Positions 7,526-9,081 of a DNA stretch of 9,081 bases are shown here, one piece after another (position 1 is the stretch's first letter; the number at the start of each line of letters is the position of its first letter). The stretch lies in assembly GCA_027486275.1 (NCBI GenBank), contig JAIXPM010000244.1, positions 1 to 9,081 of the forward strand, given 5' to 3'. The translations under genes and the position numbers were made by a program. The notes beneath the pieces were generated by a model, which searched no databases, was not told the DNA's origin, and saw only the letters and a program-made list of their open reading frames with translations. This DNA is from Sphingomonadales bacterium. Lineage in GTDB: Bacteria > Pseudomonadota > Alphaproteobacteria > Sphingomonadales > Sphingomonadaceae.

Positions 7526-8820
7526 GCCGCCTTTCCGATCGCGTGCTCGCTCTGGGCCTGAAAGAACGGGATTTCCCCAGCCTGCTGCTTTGGAGCATCG
7601 TGGCGTTGACGACGGCGGCGCTGCTGTGGGCGGCGCTGGCGCGGCTGGAGGTGGTGATCGCCGGGACCGGGCGCGTCATTCCGGCTTCACAGCTGCAGAT
7701 CCTGTCCAACCTTGAAGGGGGTACGCTGTCCCGCATTGTGGTGAAGCCAGGGCAGAAAGTGACCGCCGGGCAATTGCTGATGCAGCTTGATCCCGTGCTG
7801 CGGGCATCCGATGCGGCCGTGGGCCAGGCCAGCGTTGACGCGCTGTCGGTGCGTGCGACCCGGCTTGCCGCCGAAGCGCGCGGGCAGCGGCCCAGCTTCG
7901 ACATGCCGGGTGTCGATCCCGCAGCTGTTGCGACGGAACAGGCGCTGGCGCGCAGTGACAGCGCGGCGCTGGGCACCGAACGGTCAATGGCGATGGCCCG
8001 CCAGGAACAGGCCAGCCGGGCCGCCGCCGAGGCCGACGCCACGTTGCGGCAAAAGCAGGAAGCACTGCGCTTGGCACAGCGCGAAGAAGCCGTGATGCGC
8101 CCGTTGGTTGAACAGGGCGCCGAACCGGGGCTGACCTTGGACCGTGTCACCAGCCAGCGTGTGCAGGCTGAATCCGGCGTGCGCGCCGCCGATGAAAATC
8201 TGCGCCGCGCCCGTGCCGCCGTGGCCGAAGCGCGCCGCGGCGTCTGGTCGGTGGACATGAAGTTCCGGAACCGCGCCGCCGAGGCGCTGGCCGTCACCCA
8301 GGCCGAATTGGCCGGCCGCAGTGGGCAGCAACCGGCGCTGGCCGATCGCCTCGCCCGCACCGACGTGCGGGCGCCGGTGGCGGGCATCATCGGCCGGCTG
8401 CGTGTCACCACGCCGGGATCGGCTGTTGGCCCCGGCGAACCGTTGATTGAACTGGTGCCAGCCGGCGACAAATTGCTGGTGGAAGCCAAGGTGTCACCTG
8501 CGGACATCGGTTTCGTGGCCAATGGCCAGAAGGCCCGCGTGCGAGTTTCGGCCTATGATTACAGCATCTACGGCGCGCTCGATGGTGTTGTGCAGAATGT
8601 GGCGCCTGATGCCGTGGTGGATGAACGCACTGGCGAAGTGCATTTCCTGGTGCGCATCGCCCTGCCCGGCAATTGCTTCCCCACCGAAAATGCCGGCTGT
8701 CTGCCGCTCGGGCCGGGCATGTTGGCCGATGTCAGCCTGCTGGGACCGAATCGGTCGGTCCTCTCGTACCTGCTCAGCCCGCTGACGCAAATCACGAGCA
8801 GCGCTTTCCGGGAAAAATAA
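7522..8820 (+). CDS. HlyD family type I secretion periplasmic adaptor
   Basis: 432 residues. The ATG at 7522 has GGAG 7 nt upstream and overlaps the previous stop (ATGA), so translation is probably coupled. A short cytoplasmic N-terminus is followed by one membrane segment (about 21-40), a first half lipoyl/barrel region with LEGGTLSRIVVKPGQKVTAG (65-84), a long Ala/Arg/Glu/Gln-rich coiled-coil hairpin (about 95-280), the second half lipoyl motif DVRAPVAGIIGRL (281-293), and a beta-barrel with VSPADIGFVANGQKARV and the diagnostic RTGEVHFLVRI. The C-terminus, LGPGMLADVSLLG ... VLSYLLSPLTQ, is typical of the HlyD/PrtE family. The protein links the ABC exporter in the inner membrane to the TolC-type duct. 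A small insert near the end carries a Cys pair, C385 and C393, which may form a disulfide in the periplasm (inference). It is the last gene of the operon. Confidence 0.95.
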   Translation: MSRLSDRVLALGLKERDFPSLLLWSIVALTTAALLWAALARLEVVIAGTGRVIPASQLQILSNLEGGTLSRIVVKPGQKVTAGQLLMQLDPVLRASDAAVGQASVDALSVRATRLAAEARGQRPSFDMPGVDPAAVATEQALARSDSAALGTERSMAMARQEQASRAAAEADATLRQKQEALRLAQREEAVMRPLVEQGAEPGLTLDRVTSQRVQAESGVRAADENLRRARAAVAEARRGVWSVDMKFRNRAAEALAVTQAELAGRSGQQPALADRLARTDVRAPVAGIIGRLRVTTPGSAVGPGEPLIELVPAGDKLLVEAKVSPADIGFVANGQKARVRVSAYDYSIYGALDGVVQNVAPDAVVDERTGEVHFLVRIALPGNCFPTENAGCLPLGPGMLADVSLLGPNRSVLSYLLSPLTQITSSAFREK

Positions 8821-8831
8821 GGCCTAGGCCT
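8820..8831. repeat. 12-bp perfect palindrome AGGCCTAGGCCT at convergent junction
   Basis: Two adjacent AGGCCT units make a perfect 12-bp palindrome that begins at the last base of the adaptor stop codon and spans the stop of the convergent regulator gene. With no room for a loop of more than about 4 nt, the RNA stem would be only 4 bp, so a terminator role is weak. It may simply be where two genes meet. Confidence 0.4.
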
Positions 8832-9033
8832 CCACGCGATACTCCAGCAGATCAGCTACCGTGCAGCCCAGCGCGGCACACAGGCGCGACAGCACATCCA
8901 GATCCACGCGATCCGCTTCGTCATGATACAGGCGGGTCAGGGTGCCGCGGCTGATTCCAGTCTGGCGGGCCAGTTCGGTGATCTTCAAGCGGCGCTCACC
9001 CAGTCGCACCGAAAGCATTGAACGCACCGGCAT
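8824..9033 (-). CDS. Small Cro/C1-type helix-turn-helix regulator (XRE family)
   Basis: 69 residues from the ATG at 9033, with GGAG (9040-9043) 6 nt upstream; a TTG one codon earlier is less likely. Almost the whole protein is one HTH domain. Helices 2 and 3 are TELARQTGISRGTLTRLYHD (about 19-38), then RVDLDVLSRLCAALGCTVADLLEY. This is the pattern of the short HTH_26/YozG-like XRE proteins, which are single-domain DNA-binding proteins of the cytoplasm, probably dimeric. No ligand or toxin-binding domain is present. The gene converges on the secretion operon with 3 bp between the stop codons, so its transcript may run antisense into the adaptor gene unless terminated. Whether it controls the secretion genes cannot be told from the sequence; small XRE genes may also stand alone or act with a partner, and none is visible inside the window. 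Confidence 0.88.
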   Translation of the reverse strand: MPVRSMLSVRLGERRLKITELARQTGISRGTLTRLYHDEADRVDLDVLSRLCAALGCTVADLLEYRVEA

Positions 9034-9037
9034 CAAA

Positions 9038-9046
9038 CTCTCCCTC
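9038..9046 (-). promoter_or_regulatory. Ribosome binding site of the small HTH gene
   Basis: GAGGGAGAG on the - strand, its core GGAG 6 nt before the ATG at 9033. It supports that ATG over the TTG directly upstream. Only about 35 bp remain to the window edge, so most of the promoter lies outside or close to it. Confidence 0.6.
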
Positions 9047-9081
9047 GCACCACGTTCGCCGTCAATCTGACGAAGGGTTCG

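Noticed and set aside
7431..8522. 363-codon - strand frame opposite the adaptor gene
   Set aside because: Ser/Arg/Ala-rich translation without domains; it is the antisense shadow of the adaptor gene.
8806..8818. TTTCCGGGAAA as a terminator stem after the adaptor gene
   Set aside because: The 5-bp arms are separated by a single base, so no RNA hairpin can form, and the sequence is coding.
9033..9065. TTGACG (9060-9065, - strand) as -35 box of the small HTH gene
   Set aside because: A -10 box 17 bp downstream would fall on the ribosome binding site and put the transcript start at the ATG, and the hexamer there (GAGAGT) is poor.

Overview
This is a GC-rich window of ordinary, densely packed bacterial chromosome. 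Codon use and the look of the proteins suggest an alphaproteobacterium, most plausibly a sphingomonad. That is an inference from sequence style; there is no rRNA or other marker gene here. No tRNA, rRNA, IS element, CRISPR array or phage gene was seen.

Layout from left to right: (1) the 3' part of a fumarylacetoacetate hydrolase family gene on the + strand, cut by the window edge; (2) a strong hairpin over its stop codon; (3) a large - strand gene for an about 1122-residue extracellular nuclease of the ExeM/NucH type, with C-terminal RTX calcium-binding repeats and no Sec signal peptide; (4) a 130-bp divergent intergenic region; (5) a tightly coupled + strand operon of three genes, a TolC-type outer-membrane protein, an ABC exporter and an HlyD-type adaptor, each overlapping the next by 4 bp; (6) a small Cro/C1-type regulator gene on the - strand, converging on the operon with only 3 bp between the two stop codons.

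The central 8 kb reads as one functional unit. The operon encodes all three parts of a type I secretion system, and the divergent neighbour has the marks of its substrate: no N-terminal signal, glycine/aspartate-rich nonapeptide repeats and a C-terminal hydrophobic end. The likely outcome is one-step export of a Ca2+-dependent DNase/phosphodiesterase that acts on extracellular DNA, for nutrient or phosphate scavenging or for biofilm remodelling. The catalytic residues expected of the endonuclease/exonuclease/phosphatase fold are all present.

The most notable points are the self-contained nuclease-plus-exporter cassette, an ABC exporter that resembles the LapB/LssB branch in its membrane domain but has no room for the N-terminal C39-like domain usual there, and a weak Pho-box-like element between the divergent genes. 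The known families explain most of the window. No wholly new system is demonstrated.
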